Positions 7,151 to 15,587 of a DNA stretch of 28,627 bases are shown here, one piece after another. The notes under the pieces were generated by a model. It searched no databases. It was not told the origin of the DNA and saw only the letters and a list, made by a program, of their open reading frames with translations. How positions within the stretch are numbered: position 1 is the stretch's first letter; every line of letters begins with the position of its first letter. The translations under genes were made by a program, and so were the position numbers. The DNA comes from Albidovulum sp. (lineage in GTDB: Bacteria > Pseudomonadota > Alphaproteobacteria > Rhodobacterales > Rhodobacteraceae). The stretch is from NCBI GenBank assembly GCA_030837825.1, contig JAUQYB010000137.1, forward strand, positions 1 to 28,627, given 5' to 3'.

Positions 7151-9394
7151 TCACGTCGCGCTGGCCCCGAGCTTCCACGGATCGGCGTTGACCAGTGCGG
7201 CTGGCCCCATGAGGCTCTTGTGGGGCGCCGCCACCGGTTCGACCCCGGTCGGCGTCGCACTGAACCAGACGCGCAGTGTTTCCACCTGGCCGACATACTG
7301 CAGGGATCCGTTGTTGCGCCCCAGGAAACTGACGGCGCGGTTGCTGGCGAAAACCCCGTTGCCCGCCGTGGTGAACGGCAGCGTCGCGACCAGCGTCCCG
7401 TTCACGCGCAGCCGCAACACCTGCGCGGCCTGATCGGCGGAACAGACGACGTCATACCAGACCCCTCCGGCCAGACCGGTGGAGACGAGGGCGTTCGAAA
7501 GGACCTTCACGGCGGCGCCGTCACGGATGTTCACACGGACGCTGCCGTTGTTCACGATCTCGACGTCGAAGCTGGCACCGGCCTGCGCAAAGAGGATGTA
7601 GCTGCCCGAGGGCGGCAGCGCCGACAGGCGGAACCGCGCCGCGAAGGTCATTGCCGTCGTGGCCGCCGGAACGTTGGCGGAGTCGAGGAAGTAGGGGCCC
7701 GTGGCCGAGGTGGTGAAGGGCTGCGCGGCGGCGGGGAGCGTGTTCACCAGCGCGGCGGCGGCAGGCAGAGGCGCGACCGGAATGCCTTCGAGACCCGCGG
7801 CGCCGACATTGACGATGGGCAGGTTCTTCCAGGTCCGGGCGATCGCATCCTCGGGGAAGGCGACCATCCCGGTGGCCCCGCCTTCGCCGTACTGGATGGC
7901 GTCGGCATAGGTGAAGCTGCCGCTGTTGGGGAAGATGCGTACACGGCCGGCAACAACCTGGGTGTTGCGCGCCGGCGCCCCGTTGATCTGGAAGCCCATC
8001 ACCTCGGTCCAGTGCGCCTGGCCGGCGCCCAGCGCCGCCTCGCCCCTCGCCAGGCGCGTCGTCGTGACCGCACCCGCCGAGGACCAGACCTCCACCCAGG
8101 CGCCCGTTCCCTCCCACAGCGAATGGTCGAAGACCGGCACCGTCCAGGTGGACAGCCCCGCCGAGCGCAGGATCGCATGCGCCGTGAGCCGCGCCCAGGC
8201 CTGGATGCCGTCGGCAGTATTGCCGGCCGGGTGGGCGAAGTCGGTCCAGCCACCCGCGCCATCGTCGGTGCCGTTCACGTAGGTGACGGGTTCCACCGCC
8301 GCGGGCAGGAACATCGTCGCATGGGGCTGCGCCAGCATCGCCCGCCAGCTCTGCCGCACGGCCTGCTTGTTGGCGAGGTTGGTCTGCACCGCGCCGCCGA
8401 CGAGATGCGTGGCGTCCTGCATGTCCGCGTCGATGTCGAACCGGTGCGGCCCGTAGGGCACCCAGCGGGTCCTGGTGTAATCGTAGAGCTCTCCGAACCA
8501 GTGGTCCGCGTGGTAGCTCAGGCCCGCGCCATAGGTGATGGTGGCCGGAAAGCTGACCGGGGCGCCGGCAATCGTCTTGCCCGCGAACAGCGGGAACATC
8601 GCCTCGCCATAGGCCGCGCCGAGGTTTCCGGGCGCGGCGAACCACGACATCGCAGCAAGGCCCACGTGCTGGCCATCGGCGGTGGCGAAGTCGTGCAGCG
8701 CCTTGTCGGCGGCCCAGGACCGGCCCGGATTGGCGTCGTTCACCAGCTCCCGCGGATCGGTGCCGGGAACGGTCTGGAAGATCACCGCGAACTTCTCGCC
8801 CGGCCGCGCGGAGATCAGCGTCGCGGCCAGCGCCGCCGCGCCCGCGGTCAGCGGCGCCGCGTTGGTGACGGGATGGCGCGCGGGCGTGGCCGCGGCGCCG
8901 TGAAAAATCTGCACCGCCTCGGGGTCGGCCACGGCCGGCGGTGTCGTTGCGTTGTGGAAGGTCGAGATGATGCGGTCCGGCTCCGACTGGCCCCAGATCG
9001 CGATGACATGACCCACGCCGAAGCGGTCCGCGCCCTGCGCGGCGACGCCCGGATGCGCCTTCAGCCGCACCTCGGGGCGGAACCACGAGGTGCTCCTCGG
9101 CACGGTGATCGTGCCCGACCACAGCCCGCCCGCATCGGCCGTGGCCACATCGGCCCAGGCCGTCGTGGTCGCGCCGCCGTCGTCGAGAGACACCGCCCGC
9201 GCCTCCACGATCTCGCCGGCCGTGCCGCCGCCATGCAGCGGAATGTCAGCCAGCGCCCGCCCGAAGCCCGCACCGCTGTCGAAGATCGTCCGGTCCCGGC
9301 TGAAGCCGGAAATCGAGATGGTGCCCGGGGCCGGCCCCGGCGAGGAGCTGCCCGCGGGCCTTTGGTCGAGCGTCAGGGCGGAAAGCGTGATCAT
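7151..9394 (-). CDS. SGNH/SASA-like esterase with C-terminal LamG-like domain
   Basis: A 747-residue protein with no obvious signal peptide. A beta-rich N-terminal part (about 25-125) leads to VIAIWGQSEPDR, resembling the GQS nucleophile block of sialate O-acetylesterase (SASA)/SGNH hydrolases (Ser137, Glu in place of the usual Asn). WTDFAHPAG (Asp385, His388) fits the DxxH block that completes the triad. Residues about 560-712 resemble a concanavalin A/LamG-like lectin domain (AMTFAARFRL, WYDVVCSAD, VNGTLVATL, VETLRVWF). This combination suggests binding and deacylating a surface glycan. The frame extends to 9598, but the ATG at 9394 has an upstream GGGAA and starts the recognisable protein; the extension is Pro/Arg-rich. 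Next to the spike-base gene, it may be a spike fibre or adsorption enzyme, an inference. A cytosolic esterase is the alternative. Confidence 0.65.
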   Translation of the reverse strand: MITLSALTLDQRPAGSSSPGPAPGTISISGFSRDRTIFDSGAGFGRALADIPLHGGGTAGEIVEARAVSLDDGGATTTAWADVATADAGGLWSGTITVPRSTSWFRPEVRLKAHPGVAAQGADRFGVGHVIAIWGQSEPDRIISTFHNATTPPAVADPEAVQIFHGAAATPARHPVTNAAPLTAGAAALAATLISARPGEKFAVIFQTVPGTDPRELVNDANPGRSWAADKALHDFATADGQHVGLAAMSWFAAPGNLGAAYGEAMFPLFAGKTIAGAPVSFPATITYGAGLSYHADHWFGELYDYTRTRWVPYGPHRFDIDADMQDATHLVGGAVQTNLANKQAVRQSWRAMLAQPHATMFLPAAVEPVTYVNGTDDGAGGWTDFAHPAGNTADGIQAWARLTAHAILRSAGLSTWTVPVFDHSLWEGTGAWVEVWSSAGAVTTTRLARGEAALGAGQAHWTEVMGFQINGAPARNTQVVAGRVRIFPNSGSFTYADAIQYGEGGATGMVAFPEDAIARTWKNLPIVNVGAAGLEGIPVAPLPAAAALVNTLPAAAQPFTTSATGPYFLDSANVPAATTAMTFAARFRLSALPPSGSYILFAQAGASFDVEIVNNGSVRVNIRDGAAVKVLSNALVSTGLAGGVWYDVVCSADQAAQVLRLRVNGTLVATLPFTTAGNGVFASNRAVSFLGRNNGSLQYVGQVETLRVWFSATPTGVEPVAAPHKSLMGPAALVNADPWKLGASAT

Positions 9395-9635
9395 GGCGTT
9401 GTTCCCGTCTTGCGGGACGGCACTGCCCCGGCGCCGGGTCGGCGCCGGTCCGGGCCGCACTCGTCCGGTGTCGTCATGCGCCGCCACGGGGACCGGCGCC
9501 CCCCCCCGCCCGAGCGGCGGATGCCCCGTCCATGCCCGTGGCGGCAGGTTGCATTCGGGGAATAGCATTGTCGGGCAAGCCGTTGCCGTCTCGGCCATCA
9601 GGTCGTGCGGCGGGGCAGGGCGGCATTAAGCCCGG
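9395..9635. other. Spacer upstream of the esterase-LamG gene, with a C9 tract
   Basis: These 241 bases lie between the SGNH hydrolase stop and the chosen esterase start. The minus-strand frame of the esterase stays open through it from an ATG at 9598, but the encoded sequence is Pro/Arg/Gly-rich and unlike the protein. A run of nine C (9500-9508) lies inside. No clear hairpin terminator or promoter was seen. Confidence 0.5.
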
Positions 9636-10337
9636 TCAGCCGGGGCAGGTCCGGCCGAAGATCCGCGCGACCATGCCGGCCAGCGGACGGGTATAGAGCG
9701 CCGCTTCCACCTCGGGCTCGGGGTGCAGCCCGTCGGGCAGCGCGTCCTGCCAGCCCGGCGTCGCGACCCAGCGCGCGGCCCCGTCGAAAAGACTCGCGCC
9801 CATCTCCCCGGCCAGGCGCGGGTAAAGGTCGTCATAGGCCATCAGCTTCGGTCGCTTCAGCCGCTGAAGGCCCGCAACCGGATTGGTGGTCACAAGAAGA
9901 ACGGCGATCCCGGGATGGCGCGCCCTGAGCGCTGCGATCATCGCGCGGTGGTTGGCCAGGCTCGTCCCCCGCGACACGCCATCGACAAGGTCGGCGTCGT
10001 TGATGGCGAACTCGATCAGCGCGAGGTGACGGGGCCGCGCAGCGTCGCTCCCGATCAGGGCGAGGCCCTCGGCAGACCCCGCGCCGGGCCGCGCACGCAC
10101 CGTGACCGCCGCCTCCCGGAAGCCGCAGTCCCGAAGGGCGGTGCCGAGCCTTTCGGGCCAAAGCGCACGCTGCGTCAGGCTCGTCCCGAACGCCACGATG
10201 GAAAGCCGCTCTGCATCGGGGATCGCCGCCGCCACCACGCGGTCGCGCGGCCGCTCGGGGGGCGGCGCCTGGCGGAAGACCAGGACGGCGGCGACGGCAC
10301 TCCCCAGAAGGAGGACGGCGACCGGCCAGCGGCCCAT
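9636..10337 (-). CDS. Membrane-anchored SGNH/GDSL-type hydrolase
   Basis: A 233-residue protein with one N-terminal membrane segment (about residues 5-21), so the catalytic part probably lies in the periplasm. SGNH blocks are visible: block I AFGTSLTQ (Ser53), block II RPGAGSAEGL, block III EFAINDADL (Asn113), and block V DGLHPEPEV (Asp202, His205). The family hydrolyses ester bonds, often acetyl groups on glycans. The start is 4 bp after the stop of the upstream acyltransferase gene, with only a weak ribosome site, which suggests coupled translation. Pairing an acyltransferase with an SGNH protein is a common arrangement for polysaccharide O-acetylation, where the SGNH protein may transfer rather than remove the group. 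Which of these applies here cannot be decided from sequence. Confidence 0.82.
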   Translation of the reverse strand: MGRWPVAVLLLGSAVAAVLVFRQAPPPERPRDRVVAAAIPDAERLSIVAFGTSLTQRALWPERLGTALRDCGFREAAVTVRARPGAGSAEGLALIGSDAARPRHLALIEFAINDADLVDGVSRGTSLANHRAMIAALRARHPGIAVLLVTTNPVAGLQRLKRPKLMAYDDLYPRLAGEMGASLFDGAARWVATPGWQDALPDGLHPEPEVEAALYTRPLAGMVARIFGRTCPG

Positions 10338-10341
10338 CGGC

Positions 10342-10851
10342 TCAGGTCAGCCCCTGCTCGGCCAGCGCGCTTTCGGTCGCATCCGCCGTCAGGAATCGCC
10401 CGTAGGGGCCGACCTCGATGCCCGAGCGGATCACCTTCGCCGGGTTGCCGGCGACGATCGACCGGGGCGGGACCGATTTCGTCACCACCGAACCCGCACC
10501 CACCACGCAGTTGTCGCCGATCTCCACCCCGGGAAGGATCAGGCTGCGCCCGCCGATGAAGCAGTTCGCGCCGATCCGCGTATGGAGGTAAAGCCCGCGC
10601 GTGCGGTCATGGGTCAGGACGCGGGTGTCGAAGGCCACATAGCTCATCGGTCCGATGTGGATGCCGATCGGGAAGGTGCGGTCGAACGTCGCCGACAGCG
10701 AGAACTGCGCGGTCGGATGGATGTCCATCCCCCAGACCCGCCGGTACCAGAACCGCCGGGCGTCGACGATCAGGTTGCGCAGGCCCGAAAGCCTGTTCAG
10801 CCCCCGCCGCCTCGCCTTCTTCATCGGTTGTCCGGTCGTGGTGTCGGTCAT
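10342..10851 (-). CDS. Hexapeptide-repeat (left-handed beta-helix) acyltransferase, WcaF/CysE-like
   Basis: A 169-residue acyltransferase of the left-handed beta-helix family that uses acyl-CoA, most often acetyl-CoA. An Arg-rich N-terminal helix region is followed by hexad repeats from about residue 47 ([23 protein letters not shown]) to 140 ([31 protein letters not shown], the classic closing motif of sugar O-acetyltransferases). His81 in the LTHDRT loop is the expected catalytic histidine. The chosen ATG at 10851 follows AAGGAAGGGACGA; the frame is open further upstream, but that stretch has no family similarity. It forms a tight unit with the SGNH hydrolase. The likely role is acetylation of a surface saccharide, supported by the divergent glycosyltransferase. 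Confidence 0.87.
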   Translation of the reverse strand: MTDTTTGQPMKKARRRGLNRLSGLRNLIVDARRFWYRRVWGMDIHPTAQFSLSATFDRTFPIGIHIGPMSYVAFDTRVLTHDRTRGLYLHTRIGANCFIGGRSLILPGVEIGDNCVVGAGSVVTKSVPPRSIVAGNPAKVIRSGIEVGPYGRFLTADATESALAEQGLT

Positions 10852-11195
10852 TCGTCCCTTCCTTCCGCCGTTCCTCGCCGCTGCCGCTCCGGGTCCCGGG
10901 GACCCGCGTTCGCCGGCGGAAGGGTCCGCGGCGCCAGCATACACAGTCCTCCCCCGAACCAGAAGGGGCGGCGGCGCCTGGCCGATCCTGCCCGGGGCAA
11001 GCCACCCCGCCGCCGCAGGCCGCCGCAGGCTGCCGCAGGCAATCCGACGATCGTGTTGGCGTTGCGGCAACAATGTGGCGCGACGTGCCGCATCGGAGAG
11101 CGCCCGGAACCAGCCGCGGGCGCGCCCGGCCGTCAGGCTTTCAAATCGCCGCGGCCGCGGGTAAGGCTGAGGTGGTGTCGTTGAAGGCTTTGTCC
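10852..11195. other. Divergent intergenic region (acyltransferase / GT4)
   Basis: These 344 bases hold the upstream regions of both genes. A 10-bp unit is repeated in tandem three times at 11011-11040 (CGCCGCAGGC, with C to T in the last copy's first base), and a small GTTGC/GCAAC hairpin lies near 11060. Open frames running through the stretch on both strands have Arg/Pro/Gly-rich composition and no family likeness. No convincing -35/-10 pair was found. Confidence 0.5.
11011..11040. repeat. Three tandem copies of a 10-bp unit
   Basis: The unit CGCCGCAGGC occurs at 11011-11020 and 11021-11030, and as TGCCGCAGGC at 11031-11040, within the divergent spacer. The copies are nearly identical and non-coding. 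The unit equals about one helical turn, so the copies would present the same DNA face. Confidence 0.7.
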
Positions 11196-12392
11196 GTGTC
11201 CATTACCATGCCGCGCCATTTCGTGCTGCCGGAACGGCCGCCCGTGCCCGCCTCGGCCCGCGTCCATCCCGGCCGGCCGATTCGCGCGCTGATGACGAAT
11301 CCGTGCGAGACGGTGGGCGTCGGGCGGACCTGCCGGTCGATCCTTGCCGCCTCGGTCGCCGCGGGTTATCGCGCCGATCTCGTCACCGCCCGGTTCGACG
11401 GCGAGGCGCCTGCCGGGCTTCCCGTGCGCGCCGGCGTGCCGAGCCTCGTGCGCTATCTGCCCTTCGGGCGCCGCCTCACCGACGAGGCGCTGCACCGGCG
11501 CTATCTCGACGCGCTCGACGAGGGAGACATCGCCTATCTCTGGCCCTCGGTGCCGGTCTCGGTCTACGAACGGCTTGCCCGGCGCGGCGTGACCATCGTC
11601 ACCGCATCCGTGAACACCCGCATGGCGGCGGCCAAGCCCATGCTCGATGCGGCCTACGATGCGCTCGGCCTGCCGCCGGCGCACGGCATCACCGAATTCA
11701 GGATCGCCATCCAGAACCTGCGCCAGGTGCTCTGCACCGCGATCTTCACCCCAAGCCCGGCCACCGAGCACGCCTTTCTCGGCACCCCGGTCGCCGACCG
11801 GCTGATTCCGACAAGCTATGGCACCTGGGTGCCGAAGCTGCTGCCCGAGCGGCCCGTCCGCGCGCCCGGCCACCCCGTCACCTTCGTCTTCGTGGGCTCG
11901 GTCTGCGTCCGCAAGGGCGCGCATCTCCTGCTCGAGGCCTGGCGCCGCCCGCCGCCGGGCGCGCACCTCAGGCTGGTGGGCGAGATCGAGCCTGCGATCC
12001 GCGCCCGCTTCGCCGACGTGCTCGACTCCGGCACGGTCTCGGCCGTGGGCTTCAGCCGCGACGTCGCGGGCGAACTTCTTCGCGCCGATGTCGCCGTCCT
12101 GCCTTCGCTCGAGGAAGGCGACCCGATCGCCACCTACGAAGCCGCCTCGCACGCCCTGCCGGTGATCGCCTCAGCCGCCGGCGCGGGCCGGATCGGCGCC
12201 GAGACGGGCGTGATCGACATCATCGACCCCCAGGATGTGGTTGCGTTCCGCGACCGGCTCATGAGCTACGCCGCAGACGAGGATCTCCGCCGCGCCCGCG
12301 GCACCCTGGCGCGCGCGGCCTCGCTTGGCTACGACTGGTCGCGGGTGGGCCCCGAACGGTTCGACAGGCTCTTTTCCTTCCTCGCGCGCTGA
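11196..12392 (+). CDS. Glycosyltransferase family 4 (GT-B fold)
   Basis: A 398-residue GT-B glycosyltransferase. An N-terminal acceptor domain (from [15 protein letters not shown]) is followed by the donor domain, which begins at [18 protein letters not shown] (about 228-245) and contains the E-x7-E motif in [23 protein letters not shown] (Glu307 and Glu315), typical of retaining GT4 enzymes. Start choice: the GTG at 11196 has GAAGG eight bases upstream; an ATG at 11208 lacks a ribosome site, and an ATG at 11073 would add an unrelated Arg-rich segment. The gene is divergent from the acyltransferase-SGNH pair and probably contributes to the same glycan. Donor sugar unknown. Confidence 0.82.
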   Translation: MSITMPRHFVLPERPPVPASARVHPGRPIRALMTNPCETVGVGRTCRSILAASVAAGYRADLVTARFDGEAPAGLPVRAGVPSLVRYLPFGRRLTDEALHRRYLDALDEGDIAYLWPSVPVSVYERLARRGVTIVTASVNTRMAAAKPMLDAAYDALGLPPAHGITEFRIAIQNLRQVLCTAIFTPSPATEHAFLGTPVADRLIPTSYGTWVPKLLPERPVRAPGHPVTFVFVGSVCVRKGAHLLLEAWRRPPPGAHLRLVGEIEPAIRARFADVLDSGTVSAVGFSRDVAGELLRADVAVLPSLEEGDPIATYEAASHALPVIASAAGAGRIGAETGVIDIIDPQDVVAFRDRLMSYAADEDLRRARGTLARAASLGYDWSRVGPERFDRLFSFLAR

Positions 12393-12435
12393 CCGGCCCG
12401 CCCTCCGGCATGTCCGGCACCGCGGCAGCCCGCCA

Positions 12436-12464
12436 TTGACCTCGGGCCGGGCCCATCCTAGCAA
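12436..12464 (+). promoter_or_regulatory. Predicted sigma-70 promoter of pncAB
   Basis: A TTGACC -35 (12436-12441), 17-nt spacer and TAGCAA -10 (12459-12464) lie just upstream of pncA. This places the transcription start about 20 bp before the ATG. A strong GGAGGTG ribosome site follows at about 12480. Confidence 0.5.
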
Positions 12465-12491
12465 CGGTAAACCCTTGGCGGAGGTGTAAAG

Positions 12492-13100
12492 ATGCGCGAC
12501 GCGACCCATGCCCTCATCGTCATCGACGTGCAGAACGACTTCTGCCCCGGCGGCGCCCTTGCCGTCGCCGGCGGGGACGAGATCATCCCCCGCATCAACG
12601 CGCTTCTGGCCGATTTCCAGATCCGGGTGCTGACCCAGGACTGGCACCCCGCCGACCATGCCTCCTTCGCCGCGAACCACGCGGGCGCCGCGCCCTTCTC
12701 GCTGACCGAGATGCCCTATGGCCCGCAGGTGCTCTGGCCCGTCCACTGCGTCCAGGGCACGGCAGGGGCCGCGTTCCACCCCCGCCTCGCCACCGACCCG
12801 GCCGATCTGGTGATCCGCAAGGGCTTCCGCGCCGCGATCGACAGCTACTCCGCCTTCTTCGAGAACGACCACGCCACGCCCACCGGGCTCGACGGCTACC
12901 TGCGCTCGCGCGGCGCCACCCATCTCACCCTCGCCGGCCTCGCCACCGATTTCTGCGTCGCCTATTCGGCGATCGACGCGGCGCGGCTCGGCTTTTCCGT
13001 CACCGTTCTCGAAGGCGCCTGCCGCGCCATCGACCTCGACGGCTCGCTGGCGCGCGCGAGAGACGACATGCGCGCCGCCGGCGTGCGGCTGGAGGCGTGA
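12492..13100 (+). CDS. pncA: Nicotinamidase
   Basis: A 202-residue cytoplasmic isochorismatase-fold amidase converting nicotinamide to nicotinate and ammonia in NAD salvage. All key positions are visible: Asp12 in VIDVQNDF, Lys110 in VIRKG, and Cys155 in ATDFCVAYSA form the catalytic triad; Asp50, His52 and His56 in DWHPADHASF are the metal ligands. Length matches bacterial PncA. Its stop at 13098-13100 is directly followed by the ATG of pncB with no spacer, so the two are translated from one message and supply consecutive reactions. A good ribosome site and a plausible promoter lie just upstream. Nothing unusual. Confidence 0.95.
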   Translation: MRDATHALIVIDVQNDFCPGGALAVAGGDEIIPRINALLADFQIRVLTQDWHPADHASFAANHAGAAPFSLTEMPYGPQVLWPVHCVQGTAGAAFHPRLATDPADLVIRKGFRAAIDSYSAFFENDHATPTGLDGYLRSRGATHLTLAGLATDFCVAYSAIDAARLGFSVTVLEGACRAIDLDGSLARARDDMRAAGVRLEA

Positions 13101-14393
13101 ATGGTCGACATCGCCACCCGCGTCTACAACCACAACTGGAAGATCGACCCGATCGTCCGGTCGCTGATCGACACCGACTTCTACAAGCTGCTGATGTGCC
13201 AGTCGATTCTCAGGAACCGGCCGGACACCACCGTCACCTTCAGCCTGATCAACCGCTCGAAGTCGATCCCGCTCGCCCGGCTCATCGACGAGGGCGAGCT
13301 CAGGGAACAGCTCGACCACGTCCGCTCGCTCTCGCTCAGCCGCGGCGAATCGACCTGGATGCGCGGCAACACCTTCTACGGCAGGCGGCAGATGTTCTCC
13401 TCCGACTTCATGGAGTGGTTCGAGAAGCTGCGCCTGCCGCCCTACCACCTCGAACGCCGCGGCGATCAGTACGAACTGGCATTCGAGGGCAAGTGGCCCG
13501 AGGTGATGCTGTGGGAAATTCCCGCGCTCACCGTGCTGATGGAGCTGCGCTCGCGCGCCGTGCTCGCGACGATGGGCAAGTTCGAGCTCGAGGTGCTCTA
13601 TGCCCGCGCCATGACCTGCCTGTGGGAGAAGGTCGAACGGCTGCGCAAGCTCGACGGGCTGAAGATCGCCGATTTCGGCACGCGGCGGCGGCATTCCTTC
13701 CTCTGGCAGGACTGGTGCGTTCAGGCGATGATCGAGGGGCTGGGCGATGCCTTCATCGGCACCTCGAACTGCCGCATCGCCATGCGCCGCGACATCGAGG
13801 CGATCGGCACCAATGCCCACGAGCTGCCGATGGTCTATGCCGCGCTCGCCGACAGCGACGAGGAACTGCGCGAGGCGCCCTACCGGGTTCTCGCCGACTG
13901 GCACGAAGAGCATTCCGGCAACCTCCGCATCATCCTGCCGGATACCTACGGCACCGAGGGCTTCCTGAAACACGCCCCCGACTGGCTGGCGGGCTGGACC
14001 GGCGTGCGCATCGATTCCGGCGATCCCTTCGAGGGCGCCGAGACCGCGATCCGCTGGTGGAAGGAGCGCGGCGAGGATCCGCGCGACAAGCTCGTGATCT
14101 TCTCCGACGGGCTTGACGTGGCCCTCATCGAGGAACTTCACGCCCGCTTCCGCGGGCGGGTGAAAGCGTCGTTCGGCTGGGGCACGCTGCTCACGAACGA
14201 CTTCCGCGGACTTGCGGCGCGCGACGGGCTCGCCCCCTTCAGCCTCGTCTGCAAGGCGGTCAGCGCCAACGGGCGGCCCACGGTCAAGCTGTCGGACAAC
14301 CCCAACAAGGCCACCGGCCCGGCCGACGAAATCGCCCGCTACAAGCGGGTCTTCGGCGTTGGAGAGCAGAAACGGATCGATGTTCTGGTATGA
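13101..14393 (+). CDS. pncB: Nicotinate phosphoribosyltransferase
   Basis: A 430-residue cytoplasmic enzyme joining nicotinate and PRPP to give nicotinate mononucleotide, with ATP hydrolysis, in the Preiss-Handler pathway. Recognised by the N-terminal [13 protein letters not shown], the phosphate-binding region [10 protein letters not shown] (about 191-200), GTSNCRIA, and GTNAHE (His240), where the family's phosphorylated histidine is found. [17 protein letters not shown] and [11 protein letters not shown] mark the PRPP-binding barrel. It begins on the base after the pncA stop and consumes that enzyme's product. The end of the gene runs into a short AT-rich spacer. Full length. Confidence 0.95.
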   Translation: MVDIATRVYNHNWKIDPIVRSLIDTDFYKLLMCQSILRNRPDTTVTFSLINRSKSIPLARLIDEGELREQLDHVRSLSLSRGESTWMRGNTFYGRRQMFSSDFMEWFEKLRLPPYHLERRGDQYELAFEGKWPEVMLWEIPALTVLMELRSRAVLATMGKFELEVLYARAMTCLWEKVERLRKLDGLKIADFGTRRRHSFLWQDWCVQAMIEGLGDAFIGTSNCRIAMRRDIEAIGTNAHELPMVYAALADSDEELREAPYRVLADWHEEHSGNLRIILPDTYGTEGFLKHAPDWLAGWTGVRIDSGDPFEGAETAIRWWKERGEDPRDKLVIFSDGLDVALIEELHARFRGRVKASFGWGTLLTNDFRGLAARDGLAPFSLVCKAVSANGRPTVKLSDNPNKATGPADEIARYKRVFGVGEQKRIDVLV

Positions 14394-14468
14394 TTTCCAG
14401 TTTTTCTGAAGATATGGAAAATAGATTTAAAACATCATGTTGATGGATGGCTTCGGAAAGGCCGGAGG

Positions 14469-15587
14469 ATGAACGCGCACCACACCACCCCTTCGGGCAA
14501 ACTCCGCGCCCGCGGCCTTGGGCTTGTCGTCGAAGGCCGGCCCGGCCCCTGGAACGCGATCACCGACGTGCCCGGCGTCGGCGTCGGCTATGCCACGCTG
14601 ATCGAGGGGCAGGGCCCGCTCGCCCCCGGCCGGGGGCCGGTGCGCACCGGTGTCACCGCGATCCTGCCCCGCCCGGCGGAGGAGGTGCAGGCCCCCGTCT
14701 TCGCCGGCTTCCACAGCTTCAACGGCAACGGCGAGATGACCGGCACCCACTATATCGCCGAGGCGGGCAAGTTCGCCCTGCCGGTCACGATCACCAACAC
14801 CCATTCCTGCGGCCTCGCCCGTGACGCCACCATCCGCTGGGCCGTCCGCCGCTTCGCCGGGCGTTTCGACGAGGATTTCGCGCTTCCCGTCGCGGCCGAG
14901 ACCTATGACGGGTTCCTGAGCGACATCAACGGCTTCCACGTCACCCAGGATCACGTCTTCGCCGCCATCGACAGCGCGGCGGCCGGCCCGGTCGAGGAAG
15001 GCAGCGTCGGCGGCGGCACCGGCATGAAATGCTTCGGCTTCAAGGCCGGATCGGGCACCGCCTCGCGCCGCCTGGGCTACGCCGGGCAGGACTGGACCGT
15101 GGGCGCCTTCGTGCAGGCGAACTTCGGCGCGCGGGGCGACCTGACCGTGCTCGGCCACCGGATCGGCGGCGCCTTCGACGATCTGCCGATGCGCCGCGGC
15201 GCGTCCGAACGCGGCGCCTCCTCGATCATCGCGGTCCTCGCCACCGACGCGCCCTTCCTGCCGCACCAGCTCCGCCGTCTCGCGCAGCGCGCGACCGTCG
15301 GCGTGGCCCGCATGGGCGGCATCGGCCGGCATGGTTCGGGCGACATCTTCCTCGCCTTCTCCACCGCAAACCGCGCGATCATGGGCGGACCGGCCGGGGC
15401 GCTGCTCGACGCCGCCTGGGTGCCGGACGAAGACATCGACCCGTTCTTCGACGCCGCCGCGCAATGCGTGGAAGAGGCGATCCTGAACAGCATGACCGCC
15501 AACGAGGGCATGGAGGGGCGCGACGGCAACTTCGTCCCCGCGCTGCCGCATGACCGGCTCAGGGCGCTTCTCGCCCCCGCAACCTAG
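14469..15587 (+). CDS. P1 family peptidase (DmpA/BapA-like aminopeptidase)
   Basis: A 372-residue member of the N-terminal-nucleophile P1 family, which includes DmpA and beta-peptidyl aminopeptidases. Proenzymes of this family self-cleave before a Ser that becomes the nucleophile. The cleavage region is RGASSIIAVLATDAPFLPHQ; by alignment with the DmpA pattern GSIIVV-ATDAP, Ser252 would be the nucleophile, preceded here by Ser rather than Gly. Other family signatures are ITDVPGVGVGYATL near the start, TGVTAILPR, NGNGEMTG, and GSVGGGTGM. The preferred start is ATG 14469, with GGCCGGAGG directly upstream. Its stop overlaps that of the convergent M20 gene. It probably acts on peptides with an N-terminal small or beta-amino acid; the substrate is unknown. 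Confidence 0.88.
   Translation: MNAHHTTPSGKLRARGLGLVVEGRPGPWNAITDVPGVGVGYATLIEGQGPLAPGRGPVRTGVTAILPRPAEEVQAPVFAGFHSFNGNGEMTGTHYIAEAGKFALPVTITNTHSCGLARDATIRWAVRRFAGRFDEDFALPVAAETYDGFLSDINGFHVTQDHVFAAIDSAAAGPVEEGSVGGGTGMKCFGFKAGSGTASRRLGYAGQDWTVGAFVQANFGARGDLTVLGHRIGGAFDDLPMRRGASERGASSIIAVLATDAPFLPHQLRRLAQRATVGVARMGGIGRHGSGDIFLAFSTANRAIMGGPAGALLDAAWVPDEDIDPFFDAAAQCVEEAILNSMTANEGMEGRDGNFVPALPHDRLRALLAPAT

Noticed and set aside
6617..9565. 982-codon open frame on the plus strand
   Set aside because: It lies across the spike-base gene and antisense to the esterase-LamG gene, is Arg/Gly/Pro-rich with no domain likeness, and is open only because of GC bias.
11073..11195. Upstream ATG start for the GT4 gene
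   Set aside because: It would add an Arg-rich segment unlike glycosyltransferases and has no ribosome site; GTG 11196 has GAAGG at good spacing.
12171..14141. 656-codon open frame on the minus strand
   Set aside because: Antisense to pncA and pncB, whose catalytic residues are all present; its composition is Gly/Ala/Asp/Arg-rich.
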